Shown here piece by piece: positions 53,127-62,256 of a DNA stretch of 64,000 nt (within the stretch, counting starts at the first letter, position 1; each line of letters starts with the position of its first letter). Both the position numbers and the translations under genes were made by a program. Under the pieces are notes generated by a model that was not told the origin of the DNA, did not search any database, and saw only the letters and a list, made by a program, of their open reading frames with translations. Source of the DNA: Methylobacter sp. (lineage in GTDB: Bacteria > Pseudomonadota > Gammaproteobacteria > Methylococcales > Methylomonadaceae); NCBI GenBank assembly GCA_030653175.1, contig JAURZV010000073.1:1-64000 (forward strand). The letters run 5' to 3'.

Positions 53127-56100
53127 ATGGTCGAAAATCTAATCGAATTTTGCGCGAAGAACCGCTTCATCGTCTTTCTGCTGGTATTCGGCCTGGCCGC
53201 CGGCGGCTTGTGGGCCATGAAGAACACCCCCATCGACGCCCTGCCGGATTTGTCCGACACCCAGGTGATTATCTATACCCAGTGGCCGGGCCGCTCGCCG
53301 GACCTGATGGAGGATCAGATCACCTATCCCATCATCACCGCCCTGCTGTCTGCGCCCAATGTGACGGTGGTGCGGGGATTTTCGGATTTCGGTTATTCCT
53401 ACGTCTATGTGCTGTTCAAGGACGGCACCGACATCTATTGGGCGCGATCCCGCGTTTTGGAATATATGAACCAGTTATCCGGCAAACTGCCGGAAGGCGT
53501 GACGCCGCAGCTCGGGCCGGACGCCACGGCGGTCGGTTGGGTGTTTCAGTACGCCCTGGTGGATACAACCGGGCAGCAGGATTTGGCTTCTCTCCGCTCG
53601 TTCCAGGACTGGTATCTGCGCTATTGGCTCCGCGCTGTGGACGGCGTTGCCGAAGTCGCCGGCGTGGGCGGTTTCGTGCGCCAGTACCAGATCAATCTCG
53701 ATCCCACCAAGGTGCTGGCCTACCGGCTCAACCTGAATGAGATTATCGACAAGGTGCGCCAAAGCAACCTCGACGTAGGCGGGCGAGTCGTCGAGTTCTC
53801 CGGGGTGGAATACATGATCCGGGGACGCGGCTATATCAAGTCCACCGCCGACATCGAGCAAATCGCGGTGGGCGCCAGTCCGAGCGGCACCCCCATCCTG
53901 CTGCGCGAGGTCTCGACGGTTAGTTTGGGGCCGGATATGCGGCGCGGAATCGCGGAACTGAACGGCCAGGGCGAGGCGGTGGGCGGCGTCGTCATCATGC
54001 GCTTCGGCCAGGATACCCTGGAGGTGATCGATCGCATCAAGGCCAAACTCAAGGAGATCGAGCCGTCCCTGCCCGCCGGCGTCAAGATCGTCACTGCCTA
54101 CGACCGCAGCGACCTGATCAAGGAGGCTGTTTCCACCGCCAACGAAAACCTGATCGAGGAGTTGATCACGGTCAGCGTCTTGATCATCGTCTTCCTGCTG
54201 CATTTCCGCTCCGCCCTGATACCCATCATCACCTTGCCCATCGCCATCCTGATCGCCTTCATCCCGATGTATTTTCTTGGGGTCGGCATGAACATCATGT
54301 CCATTGGCGGCATCATCGTCGCCGTCGGCGACATGGTGGACGCCTCCATCGTCATGGTCGACAACGCCCACCGCCGCCTGGAAGAATGGGAGCGCGGCGG
54401 AAGCGTAGGCGACCGCAACCGGGTGCTCATCGATTCCGCCAAGGAAGTGGGGCCGCCGATTTTCGCCTCGCTGCTGGTGATTGCCATCGCCTTCATGCCG
54501 GTCTTCACCCTGGAGGGTCAGGAGGGCCGATTATTCAAACCGCTGGCGTTGACCAAGAACCTGTCCATCGCCATGAGCGCGGTAATTGCGGTGACGCTGA
54601 TCCCGGCCCTGTTGTCCATCTTCATCCGCGGACGTATCATTCCGGAGCGGCGCAATCCGGTCAGCCGCCTGCTGCAGTGGGCCTATGCGCCCATTCTGAG
54701 GCTTGCGCTGCGCTACCGGACGATACTGGTCGCACTTGCCATCTTGCTCATCGCCAGCATCGCTCTGCCGTATCAGCGCATGGGCTCGGAATTCATGCCG
54801 CCGCTGTACGAAGGTACGATCCTCTACATGCCGACCACGCTGCCGGGCATCTCGGTTACGGAAGCCGGTAAACTCCTGCAACAGATGGACCGAAAGCTCA
54901 AGGCGTTTCCCGAGGTCGAGCTTGTGTTCGGTAAGTCCGGCCGCGCCGAAACCTCCACCGATCCGGCGCCGTTCAGCATGATGGAAGTGGTGGTGGAACT
55001 CAAACCCAAGGAGCAGTGGCGGGAAGGCGTCACTTACGAAGACCTGATCGCCGAGATGGATCGTGCCTTGCAGTTTCCAGGCGTGACCAATACCTGGTCC
55101 ATGCCGATCAAGGCGCGCATCGACATGCTCACCACCGGCGTGCGCACGCCGGTCGGGATCAAGATCTTCGGGCCGGACCTCAACAAGATCGAGGAGATCG
55201 GGAAAGCCATCGAGATGATCGCCAAGGACGTTCCCGGCACCCGCAGCGTTTACGCGGAACGGGTTTCGGGCGGCTATTTTCTGGATTTCGTCATCAAGCG
55301 CGATGAAATCGCCCGCTATGGTTTCACGGTCATGGACGTCAGCAAGATGATCGAATCCGCTATCGGCGGGGAAAGCATCACCACCACCATCGAGGGACGC
55401 GAGCGCTACCCCGTCAATGTTCGATACCTGCGCGAGCTGCGCGACGACCTGGATAAATTGGGACGGGTGTTGGTGATGGCGCCGAACGGCGCGCAGGTGC
55501 CCATCGCCCAGCTCGCGGAGCTGCGCATGGTCAGCGGCCCCGCGATGATCCGGGACGAGGACGGCATGCTGGCCGGTTACGTCTATGTGGACATGACCGG
55601 GCGCGATGTGGGCGGTTATGTGGAGGATTTGAAGCGCGTCGTGAATGAAAAGATCGAGTTGCCGACAGGCTATACATTGAGCTGGTCGGGACAATACGAA
55701 TTCATGGAACGGGTGCGGGCGCGGCTCAAGATTTTCGTGCCGCTGACGCTCGCGATCATTTTCGTCCTGTATTACTTTACTTTCCGTTCCGTCGCCGAAA
55801 CGTTGATGGTGATGCTGGGCGTGCCGCTGGCCCTGGTCGGCGGCATATGGGCGCTGTATGGTCTCGGGTACAATATGAGCATCGCCGTTTGGGTGGGTTT
55901 GATCGCACTCGCGGGCGTCGCCGCCGAAACCAGCGCCGTGATGCTGGCCTATCTGGACGAAGCCGTTCGGCGTCGGCAGGAAGCCGGACAACTGCGTTCA
56001 CTGGCCGATTTGCTGGAGGCCGTGCAAACCGGCGCGATGGAGCGCATCCGGCCGGTCATGATGACGGGCCTGGCCAACATCGTCGGCCTGTTTCCGGTCA

Positions 56101-56267
56101 TGCTCGCAACCGGCACCGGCGCCGACGTAATGAAACGCCTGGCGGCACCGATGATCGGCGGCATCGGTTCGGCCATGCTGCTGACGCTTCTGGTGATCCC
56201 GGCGCTCTATGTGATTTGGCGTTGGCATAAAGACATCAAGTTTCTGGCAGGCAAGGCAAAGGAATGA
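53127..56267 (+). CDS. cusA: Copper/silver RND pump 2 (CusA-like)
   Basis: 1046 residues, heavy-metal RND family (DLSDTQVIIYTQWPGRSPD, GTDIYWARSRVLEYM). The Cu/Ag methionine path is intact: M568 (YMPTTLPG), M618 (PFSMMEV) and M667 (RIDMLTTG). It is clearly diverged from the pump at 39082, so the two systems are not a recent duplication. The stop overlaps the HD-GYP gene start (ATGA). It drives proton-coupled export of periplasmic or cytosolic Cu(I)/Ag(I). Confidence 0.92.
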   Translation: MVENLIEFCAKNRFIVFLLVFGLAAGGLWAMKNTPIDALPDLSDTQVIIYTQWPGRSPDLMEDQITYPIITALLSAPNVTVVRGFSDFGYSYVYVLFKDGTDIYWARSRVLEYMNQLSGKLPEGVTPQLGPDATAVGWVFQYALVDTTGQQDLASLRSFQDWYLRYWLRAVDGVAEVAGVGGFVRQYQINLDPTKVLAYRLNLNEIIDKVRQSNLDVGGRVVEFSGVEYMIRGRGYIKSTADIEQIAVGASPSGTPILLREVSTVSLGPDMRRGIAELNGQGEAVGGVVIMRFGQDTLEVIDRIKAKLKEIEPSLPAGVKIVTAYDRSDLIKEAVSTANENLIEELITVSVLIIVFLLHFRSALIPIITLPIAILIAFIPMYFLGVGMNIMSIGGIIVAVGDMVDASIVMVDNAHRRLEEWERGGSVGDRNRVLIDSAKEVGPPIFASLLVIAIAFMPVFTLEGQEGRLFKPLALTKNLSIAMSAVIAVTLIPALLSIFIRGRIIPERRNPVSRLLQWAYAPILRLALRYRTILVALAILLIASIALPYQRMGSEFMPPLYEGTILYMPTTLPGISVTEAGKLLQQMDRKLKAFPEVELVFGKSGRAETSTDPAPFSMMEVVVELKPKEQWREGVTYEDLIAEMDRALQFPGVTNTWSMPIKARIDMLTTGVRTPVGIKIFGPDLNKIEEIGKAIEMIAKDVPGTRSVYAERVSGGYFLDFVIKRDEIARYGFTVMDVSKMIESAIGGESITTTIEGRERYPVNVRYLRELRDDLDKLGRVLVMAPNGAQVPIAQLAELRMVSGPAMIRDEDGMLAGYVYVDMTGRDVGGYVEDLKRVVNEKIELPTGYTLSWSGQYEFMERVRARLKIFVPLTLAIIFVLYYFTFRSVAETLMVMLGVPLALVGGIWALYGLGYNMSIAVWVGLIALAGVAAETSAVMLAYLDEAVRRRQEAGQLRSLADLLEAVQTGAMERIRPVMMTGLANIVGLFPVMLATGTGADVMKRLAAPMIGGIGSAMLLTLLVIPALYVIWRWHKDIKFLAGKAKE

Positions 56268-57622
56268 CCGGGCCGGAAGCTACGACGAGGAAGGCCGATG
56301 GCGCTAGGGCAGACTCGCAAACCGCCCTTGACACGAGCCGGTTCATCCACCGGAAAATCCTGCTCCGGCTGTTTTTGGGGTGGCTGTTGCTCAGCGTGGC
56401 GATCGGCGGTGCCGTTTTGTGGCTGGAGGTCAATCGCATCCGGCAGTTCGTGCATGAACTCGCACTCAGGGAGTCCGCGACCTTCAGCGGGGAGTCCGCT
56501 CATAATCTGGAACGGCTGGATTCCTCGGCTCAACAACATCTGGCAGAGTTGGCACAGCAATTGGTCAACCAGCATTTCCTCGTCGTCGAGTTGTATGATC
56601 GCAACAAACAACTCCGGCTCGAAACCATTCGGCAGGGACAGGAGGTCGCCGAATATGGTATTGATCGCTACCGACACCGATTTCCAAAGGCGGGTGAGTT
56701 TACCCATCAGTTCCACCTTATCCGTGGCGAATTGCTGCTGGTCATCCTGGTTCCGCTGAAAGGCGCCCAGGATTTGCTGACCGGTTATTTCGAGGGTATC
56801 TATCAGGTCGATCGGCAGATCCTCGATTCGATCAAGGAGGATCTGCTTCGCTCGTTACTGTTTGTCACCCTTGGCATCACGTTTACCACTCTGCTGATGT
56901 ACCCGATTGTTCTGACGCTCAACCGGGGACTGATCAAGCTGTCCGGCGATCTGCTGAAGGGTAACCTGGAGCTGATGAATGTACTCGGCTGCGCGATTGC
57001 CGAACGCGACTCCGATACCAACAGCCATAATTACCGGGTGACGTTTTATGCGCTGCGGCTTGGCGAGGCGATCGGGCTTTCCCGTGAAAACATCCACGAC
57101 CTGATCGCCGGCGCATTTTTGCATGATGTCGGCAAGATCGGCATCCGCGATCCGATCTTGCTCAAGCCGGGAAAGCTGACGCAGGAAGAGTTTGAGATCA
57201 TGAAAACTCACGTATCGCTGGGCGTGGATATTCTGAGCAAATCGAGTTGGCTCAGCGGCGCACGGGACGTGGTGGAGTTTCATCATGAGAAATGCGACGG
57301 CAGCGGCTATCTGCAAGGGCTCAAGGGTGAGGCAATTCCCCTGAATGCGCGAATATTCGCCATCGTGGATGTGTTCGACGCGCTGACTTCCAAGCGTCCG
57401 TACAAGGAGTCGTGGACGGCAGTTGACGCCATCGCTGCTCTCAAACGGGATAGCGGCAGCCACTTCGACCCGCAGTTGGTGAGTGCTTTTGCGCTGATCG
57501 CACTCCGTCTTCATGAGGAGATGAGCGGCTTTGAGGAACACCGGATGGAGGCAATGCTGCAACATCTCATCGCTCCTTATTTTTTGGCCATTGCCGGCGG
57601 CAGTCGGCGCCAAGACACATAG
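56264..57622 (+). CDS. Membrane HD-GYP cyclic-di-GMP phosphodiesterase
   Basis: 452 residues. Two membrane helices (about 30-52 and 195-220) enclose a periplasmic sensor region. A C-terminal HD-GYP domain spans about 235-430, with SHNYRVTFYA, HDVGKIGIRDPILLKPGKL and HHEKCDGSGYLQGLKG. The third residue of the GYP triplet is Leu here. It should hydrolyse c-di-GMP in response to a periplasmic cue. Translational coupling to the copper pump by ATGA suggests the cue is metal-related, which is an inference. Confidence 0.88.
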   Translation: MTGPEATTRKADGARADSQTALDTSRFIHRKILLRLFLGWLLLSVAIGGAVLWLEVNRIRQFVHELALRESATFSGESAHNLERLDSSAQQHLAELAQQLVNQHFLVVELYDRNKQLRLETIRQGQEVAEYGIDRYRHRFPKAGEFTHQFHLIRGELLLVILVPLKGAQDLLTGYFEGIYQVDRQILDSIKEDLLRSLLFVTLGITFTTLLMYPIVLTLNRGLIKLSGDLLKGNLELMNVLGCAIAERDSDTNSHNYRVTFYALRLGEAIGLSRENIHDLIAGAFLHDVGKIGIRDPILLKPGKLTQEEFEIMKTHVSLGVDILSKSSWLSGARDVVEFHHEKCDGSGYLQGLKGEAIPLNARIFAIVDVFDALTSKRPYKESWTAVDAIAALKRDSGSHFDPQLVSAFALIALRLHEEMSGFEEHRMEAMLQHLIAPYFLAIAGGSRRQDT

Positions 57623-58372
57623 CAGTGGTCGGGTTACGACTGCAAGGACAGATATTTTGCTCCTCGGTAATTGCTCCTGCATTACCCTACTACACGCCAT
57701 CCATGGCGTTAATGCAAAATCTGCATTCCCCACATCCCTGTGGGTTATGCAGGAGATAGAGTAATGCAGGGCAGCGTAGCGGTGTGCCGAGCGTAGCGTA
57801 ACCCGACAAACCAATGCCGCACTACGAGCTGATGTGGGAGCGACTTTAGTCGCCACAGGGCGGCTACCAAAAGTAGGCGCTTTAGGCGAAGCCACCCCCA
57901 CAACACAGCTACCCATCATTATCGTCCTGGGCTTTAACCTCTTCGCCCGGACGTGCAAACGGCAATAGTTCGTCGATACGACTGTTGGGCCAGGTGGGCA
58001 GTTTCTCCAAGGTATCCCTAAGCCGGAAGTTGACCAGCTATTCTACGTGGTGCGACTGGGCGCTAACGTTTTATCAGAAAAGACCGGCTGAATAATACCA
58101 AGTTTCATTCTGAATGTTGCGGTGTTGAACAGCATGTTGCTTGATAATGCCGAATACAACAGTTGAAGTATCAAGCTGTTTAGTTGCAGGACAGGCAAAA
58201 AGCAGTGTTATAAATATTCATACCCTTAGAAAGTTAAAAAATTGGGCGCATTAATAATTTTATATAGTCTGAATATCATGTATTTTTTCTGCTTTTGACA
58301 AATGTTATTTATTTTTGACCAGTTCGCGTAAAATCAAGCAATAAAATTCCATTAACACCACCGGGAAATACC
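57623..58372. other. Intergenic: repeat cluster and IS66 remnant
   Basis: Contains a CTCCTGCAT...ATGCAGGAG long-range palindrome (about 57660-57756), GCGTAGCGTAACCCGAC (shared with 5620), AAAAGTAGGCGCTTTAGGCGAAGC (57868 on) and a transposase 3' remnant. The rest is AT-rich and contains the promoter of the next operon. Confidence 0.55.
57909..58037 (-). pseudogene. IS66-type transposase 3' end
   Basis: About 42 codons on the minus strand read LRDTLEKLPTWPNSRIDELLPFA before a TAG. The pattern LRDxLxxLPTxxNSRIxELLP is the C-terminal signature of IS66 TnpC. Upstream a TAG closes the frame. Only the tail remains; no terminal repeats identified. Confidence 0.55.
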
Positions 58373-58753
58373 ATGAAAAAGATTCTTTTCTTAACTGTTT
58401 TATTGTCGGCAGTAACCGCTTTTGCTGATGATGCTAAAAATGAATGGCATAACACTACCCTGTCTGATGCCACAATTAAGAAAATTCAGGATGCCAAATA
58501 TCAATATAAAAAGTGTGTTTCGGATGAAATGCAAAAACCCGCTCATCAGGAACAGGAGAGTCGCCGGGCAACAGAAGAGATTATGAAACAATGTGAGTCG
58601 GTTTTATCCCAAATGCGCGAAGTTTATCTGGCTGAAAAAGTGCCGGACATCATTGCTGACCGCCATTTAAAACAGATGCGCATGCAAACTACCCGTAATG
58701 CTCTGCAAGGAATGATGTTTGGTGAAGCGGCCCGTAAATCCGGTCAACAATAA
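58373..58753 (+). CDS. Exported small protein of the DUF2760/Hsp70 operon
   Basis: 126 residues with a signal peptide (cleaved near AFA-DD). The mature part is helical and charged with two Cys (YKKCVSDE and MKQCESV) that could form a disulfide. It precedes the DUF2760 gene by 21 bases. No family recognised. Confidence 0.75.
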   Translation: MKKILFLTVLLSAVTAFADDAKNEWHNTTLSDATIKKIQDAKYQYKKCVSDEMQKPAHQEQESRRATEEIMKQCESVLSQMREVYLAEKVPDIIADRHLKQMRMQTTRNALQGMMFGEAARKSGQQ

Positions 58754-58774
58754 TAACTAAAAGAGCCTCGTGTA

Positions 58775-59422
58775 ATGAATACTTATGCAATCGATTTATC
58801 CTTGAAACCCACTACATTCGATTTATGGCATGTTTGTTTGGCGGGCACTGTCGCCCTGTTATCGCTGATTCTAATCGTGTTGTTGCTGTCGATGGTGATC
58901 AGTCGGATTCGTTGCAAAAAAAAATCGACTATTCAACAAGCCGCACCAACGCCTGAACCGGTAGTAAAAATTGTCGAGAAAATCGTCGAGGTTGAAAAGC
59001 TTGTCCATGCACCCGCACCGGAACCCGTTGTATTAAAAGAGGCAACTCCGGATGCCGCTTTGCAATTACTGGGTTTGCTGCAAAAAGAAGCGCGCTTTAT
59101 CGATTTTATTAAAGAAGATATTGCAGCTTTCAGCGATGCCGATATTGGTGTTGCAGCCCGCGTCGTGCATGAAGGATGTAATAAGGCAATTAATGAACAC
59201 TTTACTTTAGCAGCCGTCCGTAATGAGCAGGAAGGCAGTAAAATTACCCTGTCGGAAGGTTTTGACGCCGCTACTGTGCGCTTAACCGGCAATATCGTTG
59301 GTACTGCTCCTTTTACCGGTACACTGGTTCATAAGGGCTGGCAAGTTACCGGTATCAGACTGCCTAAACTGACCTTAGGACATAACGCGGCTATTGTTGC
59401 GCCGGCAGAGGTTGAGTTATGA
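58775..59422 (+). CDS. DUF2760 membrane-anchored protein
   Basis: 215 residues: one N-terminal membrane helix (about 22-44), a Pro/Glu/Val-rich linker (55-88) and a DUF2760 domain (about 90-215; LLGLLQKEARFIDFIKED, VVHEGCNKAI). Its stop overlaps the next start (ATGA). DUF2760 proteins are constant partners of atypical Hsp70s and probably tether or recruit them to the membrane; the mechanism is unknown. Confidence 0.88.
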   Translation: MNTYAIDLSLKPTTFDLWHVCLAGTVALLSLILIVLLLSMVISRIRCKKKSTIQQAAPTPEPVVKIVEKIVEVEKLVHAPAPEPVVLKEATPDAALQLLGLLQKEARFIDFIKEDIAAFSDADIGVAARVVHEGCNKAINEHFTLAAVRNEQEGSKITLSEGFDAATVRLTGNIVGTAPFTGTLVHKGWQVTGIRLPKLTLGHNAAIVAPAEVEL

Positions 59423-61350
59423 GTGATCATATACAACCGGAAAAACTTGCAGAGGAAGCGCCTGTGGCGGAGACAAAAAAATTACCGGACCAACAAGTTA
59501 CAGCTGAATATCCGCAAAATGGAACACGGTTTGCTGTCGGTATTGATTTGGGGACGACGCATTGTGTTTTGTCTTATGCCGATCTTGATAATATCGACGA
59601 TGAAGCGTTTTCGCCTCAAGTCATGGCTATACCGCAACTGACATCTCCCGGCTCGGTTGAGGAAAAGCATCAGTTGCCGTCATTTTTATATCTGGCTCAC
59701 GAAGCAGAACTTGCAGAAGACTCGACCTCGTTACCTTGGGCTGCAAAACCGGATTATCTGGTCGGCGAAATCGCCCGTAATCTGGGCAGCAAAACTCCGA
59801 TACGTCTGGTATCCAGCGCTAAAAGCTGGTTATGTCATGCGGGCGTGGATTGCAAAGCGCCTATTTTGCCTGCCGAAGCTCCTGATGAAGTTAAGCGCGT
59901 TTCGCCATTTCAGGCAACTACCGCTTATTTGCAACATCTGTGTGATGCCTGGCAAAGCTTTCATCCAAATGCGCCGCTGAATCAGCAGGATGTCGTTATT
60001 ACCGTGCCGGCTTCATTCGATCCCGCTGCACGCGAGTTGACGGTTGAAGCGGCGCGCGCCGTGGGCCTCGGTCAGGCAATTCTTCTGGAAGAACCGCAAG
60101 CCGCGTTATACAGCTGGATAGAGAAAAGCCACGGCGACTGGCGTAAACATGCCGAGGTGGGTGACATTATTCTGGTGATAGATATAGGCGGTGGAACCAC
60201 CGACTTATCATTAATAGCGGTCACTGAAAAAGACGGCAATCTCGAACTGACCCGGGTGGCGGTTGGCGATCATATTCTGCTGGGCGGCGACAATATGGAT
60301 TTGGCTTTGGCCTATACCGTTAGAGCCAAGCTTGAAAAAGACGGTAAACGCTTGGAGCCTTGGCAGATTCAGGCTTTGACTCATAGTTGCCGCGATGCCA
60401 AGGAGAAAATCTTCAATAATCCCGAAGTTGACAATGTCCCGCTGGTGGTTGCAAGCCGGGGTTCTTCTCTAATCGGCGGCACACTGCGCACCGAATTAAC
60501 CCGTGAAGAAGTCAATCGGGTATTGGTCGAAGGTTTCCTGCCTCAGGTGGCAGTCAGTGACAGACCGGCAAGTCGTCCCCGTACCGGTTTAAGAACCGCC
60601 GGTTTGCCTTATGCCCAGGATGCAGCCATTACTCGTCATCTGGCGGCATTCCTGGCCAAGCAGCAAGGCGCTACGGACGAGCTTAAAGACATTAATCTGC
60701 CGGAACACGCGAGTTTCTTGCATCCCACCGCGGTGTTGTTTAACGGCGGCGTGTTAAAAGCAGGAGCCTTGGCTGAGCGTTTAATGGATGTATTAAATTC
60801 ATGGTTGAGTGCGGAGCAGGCTCCCGAAGCCAGATTATTGGCCGGTGCCGATCTTGACCTGGCGGTCGCCCGTGGCGCTGCGTATTATGGCTATGTTCGA
60901 AAAGGCAAGGGTGTGCGTATTAAAGGCGGCACGGCAGCCTCTTATTATGTCGGCATAGAAAGCGCTATGCCCGCAGTGCCCGGTATGACGCCGGAAATTC
61001 AGGCCTTGTGCATTGCCCCGTTTGGTATGGAAGAAGGCACCCAGCAGGAGTTGCCGGATGATGAGTTCGGTTTGGTGATCGGGGAGCCGGTACGGTTTCG
61101 CTTTTTCGCCTCCAATACCCGGCGTGAGGATAAAGTCGGAACTCGTCTGGATTATTGGACTGACGAAGAGCTCGACGAACTGGATGAGATTGAGGTTACC
61201 TTGTCGGAAGAAGGCCGCAGACCCGGCGAAGTCGTACCGGTGCATCTTTGCGCAGCCGTGACCGAAGTCGGTACACTGGAACTGCAAGCTGTTTCCCAAA
61301 AAGACAATGGTCGCTGGAAGATTGAGTTTGATGTCAGGACAGGGGAGTAG
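59419..61350 (+). CDS. Hsp70-like ATPase of the DUF2760 system
   Basis: 643 residues. An Hsp70/actin-type nucleotide-binding domain begins about 35 residues in: phosphate-1 loop GIDLGTTHCVLSYAD, phosphate-2 VIDIGGGTTDLS near 255, and adenosine-side LFNGGVLKAG near 440. Unlike DnaK there is no standard substrate-binding domain; the C-terminal 150 residues are divergent and acidic (EELDELDEIE). It is translationally coupled to DUF2760 (ATGA). In other genomes a second, larger Hsp70-like gene follows; here the next genes are ubiX and a TPR protein. Client and function unknown. Confidence 0.9.
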   Translation: MSDHIQPEKLAEEAPVAETKKLPDQQVTAEYPQNGTRFAVGIDLGTTHCVLSYADLDNIDDEAFSPQVMAIPQLTSPGSVEEKHQLPSFLYLAHEAELAEDSTSLPWAAKPDYLVGEIARNLGSKTPIRLVSSAKSWLCHAGVDCKAPILPAEAPDEVKRVSPFQATTAYLQHLCDAWQSFHPNAPLNQQDVVITVPASFDPAARELTVEAARAVGLGQAILLEEPQAALYSWIEKSHGDWRKHAEVGDIILVIDIGGGTTDLSLIAVTEKDGNLELTRVAVGDHILLGGDNMDLALAYTVRAKLEKDGKRLEPWQIQALTHSCRDAKEKIFNNPEVDNVPLVVASRGSSLIGGTLRTELTREEVNRVLVEGFLPQVAVSDRPASRPRTGLRTAGLPYAQDAAITRHLAAFLAKQQGATDELKDINLPEHASFLHPTAVLFNGGVLKAGALAERLMDVLNSWLSAEQAPEARLLAGADLDLAVARGAAYYGYVRKGKGVRIKGGTAASYYVGIESAMPAVPGMTPEIQALCIAPFGMEEGTQQELPDDEFGLVIGEPVRFRFFASNTRREDKVGTRLDYWTDEELDELDEIEVTLSEEGRRPGEVVPVHLCAAVTEVGTLELQAVSQKDNGRWKIEFDVRTGE

Positions 61351-61595
61351 CACTTTCCAGTTGGAGAAATACGACTGCATGAATGCAGGAGGTAGAGCAA
61401 CGCAGGAGCAGTTGCCGAGAACACGGATGCCAAAAGTAGGCGCTTTTAGGCGACACGGATTAAACGGATTTACACTGATTTTAAAGCGTCAAGGGTTCTT
61501 CTCATTTATTGATTTATCAGTGTTTATCCGTCTATCCGTCTATCCGTATCATCCGTGATCCATTATAAAATTAGCATCTTGAACCGCGTAAAAAA
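61351..61595. repeat. Repeat-rich spacer before ubiX
   Basis: 61380-61453 matches the 57740-57890 composite (ATGCAGGAGGTAGAGCAACG, CAAAAGTAGGCGCTTTTAGGCG). 61454-61560 is an imperfect palindrome of CGGATTAAACGGATTTACACTG type. No gene. Confidence 0.6.
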
Positions 61596-62177
61596 ATGAA
61601 TCAAAAAAAACGTTTAATCATAGCCATGACCGGTGCAACCGGCGCGGTTTATGGGGTAAGGATGCTGCAAGTTTTGCAAGCGCAGGAACAATGGGAGACG
61701 CATTTAGTGATTTCTTCGGCCGGTGTGGTGAATTTAAAGCATGAAATGGGCATGAAGCGGGCTGAGCTGGCCGAGCTGGCCGATGTGACTCATGGCATCA
61801 ACGATATTGCCGCCAGTATCTCCAGCGGCGGGTTTAAAACTGAAGGGATGATTATCGCGCCCTGTTCGATGAAAACCCTGTCGGCGGTTGCGCATGGTTT
61901 TGGCGATAACCTGATTTCACGGTCGGCTGATGTCGTGCTAAAAGAGCGTCGGCGCTTGGTAGTTATGCCCCGCGAAACGCCGTTAAACCTGGTGCATATT
62001 CGAAATATGGCGAGTGTGACCGAAATGGGCGGCATCATTTTTCCGCCGATGCCCGCTTTTTATAGCAAATCTGATTCACTGGCGGCAATGGTTGATGAAA
62101 CCGTTGGCCGGGTTTTGGATATGTTCGGGGTCAATGTCGACGGCTTGTATACGCCTTGGGAAGGCTTGGCTGAATAA
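61596..62177 (+). CDS. ubiX: Flavin prenyltransferase
   Basis: 193 residues. It attaches dimethylallyl to FMN to make prenyl-FMN, the cofactor of UbiD decarboxylase in ubiquinone synthesis. MTGATGAVYGVR at the N-terminus binds FMN; SSGGFKTEGMIIAPCSMKTLSAVAHG, RRLVVMPRETPLNLVHIRNM and IIFPPMPAFYSKSDS are the standard segments. The ATG lies after a repeat-filled spacer with a weak ribosome site. Monocistronic. The ubiD partner is not in the window. Confidence 0.95.
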   Translation: MNQKKRLIIAMTGATGAVYGVRMLQVLQAQEQWETHLVISSAGVVNLKHEMGMKRAELAELADVTHGINDIAASISSGGFKTEGMIIAPCSMKTLSAVAHGFGDNLISRSADVVLKERRRLVVMPRETPLNLVHIRNMASVTEMGGIIFPPMPAFYSKSDSLAAMVDETVGRVLDMFGVNVDGLYTPWEGLAE

Positions 62178-62186
62178 CCTAAAATA

Positions 62187-62215
62187 CAACAAAGCTTATT
62201 AAAATCATTATAATA
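62187..62215 (+). promoter_or_regulatory. Promoter candidate for the TPR gene
   Basis: A consensus -10 TATAAT (62210-62215), 42 bases before the start codon; the -35 is weak. Confidence 0.35.
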
Positions 62216-62256
62216 GCCCCCCGTTTTGACACACACTCAATACTGTAACGGTTCTT

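Noticed and set aside
53475..54371. Reverse ORF rich in Asp/His/Gly in cusA-2
   Set aside because: Shadow frame; the repetitive DDGG/HDVHAD text is the reverse of Val/Ile/Met codons.
54531..55991. 486-codon reverse ORF inside cusA-2
   Set aside because: A shadow of a high-GC gene on the other strand, with His/Asp/Arg runs typical of antisense frames.
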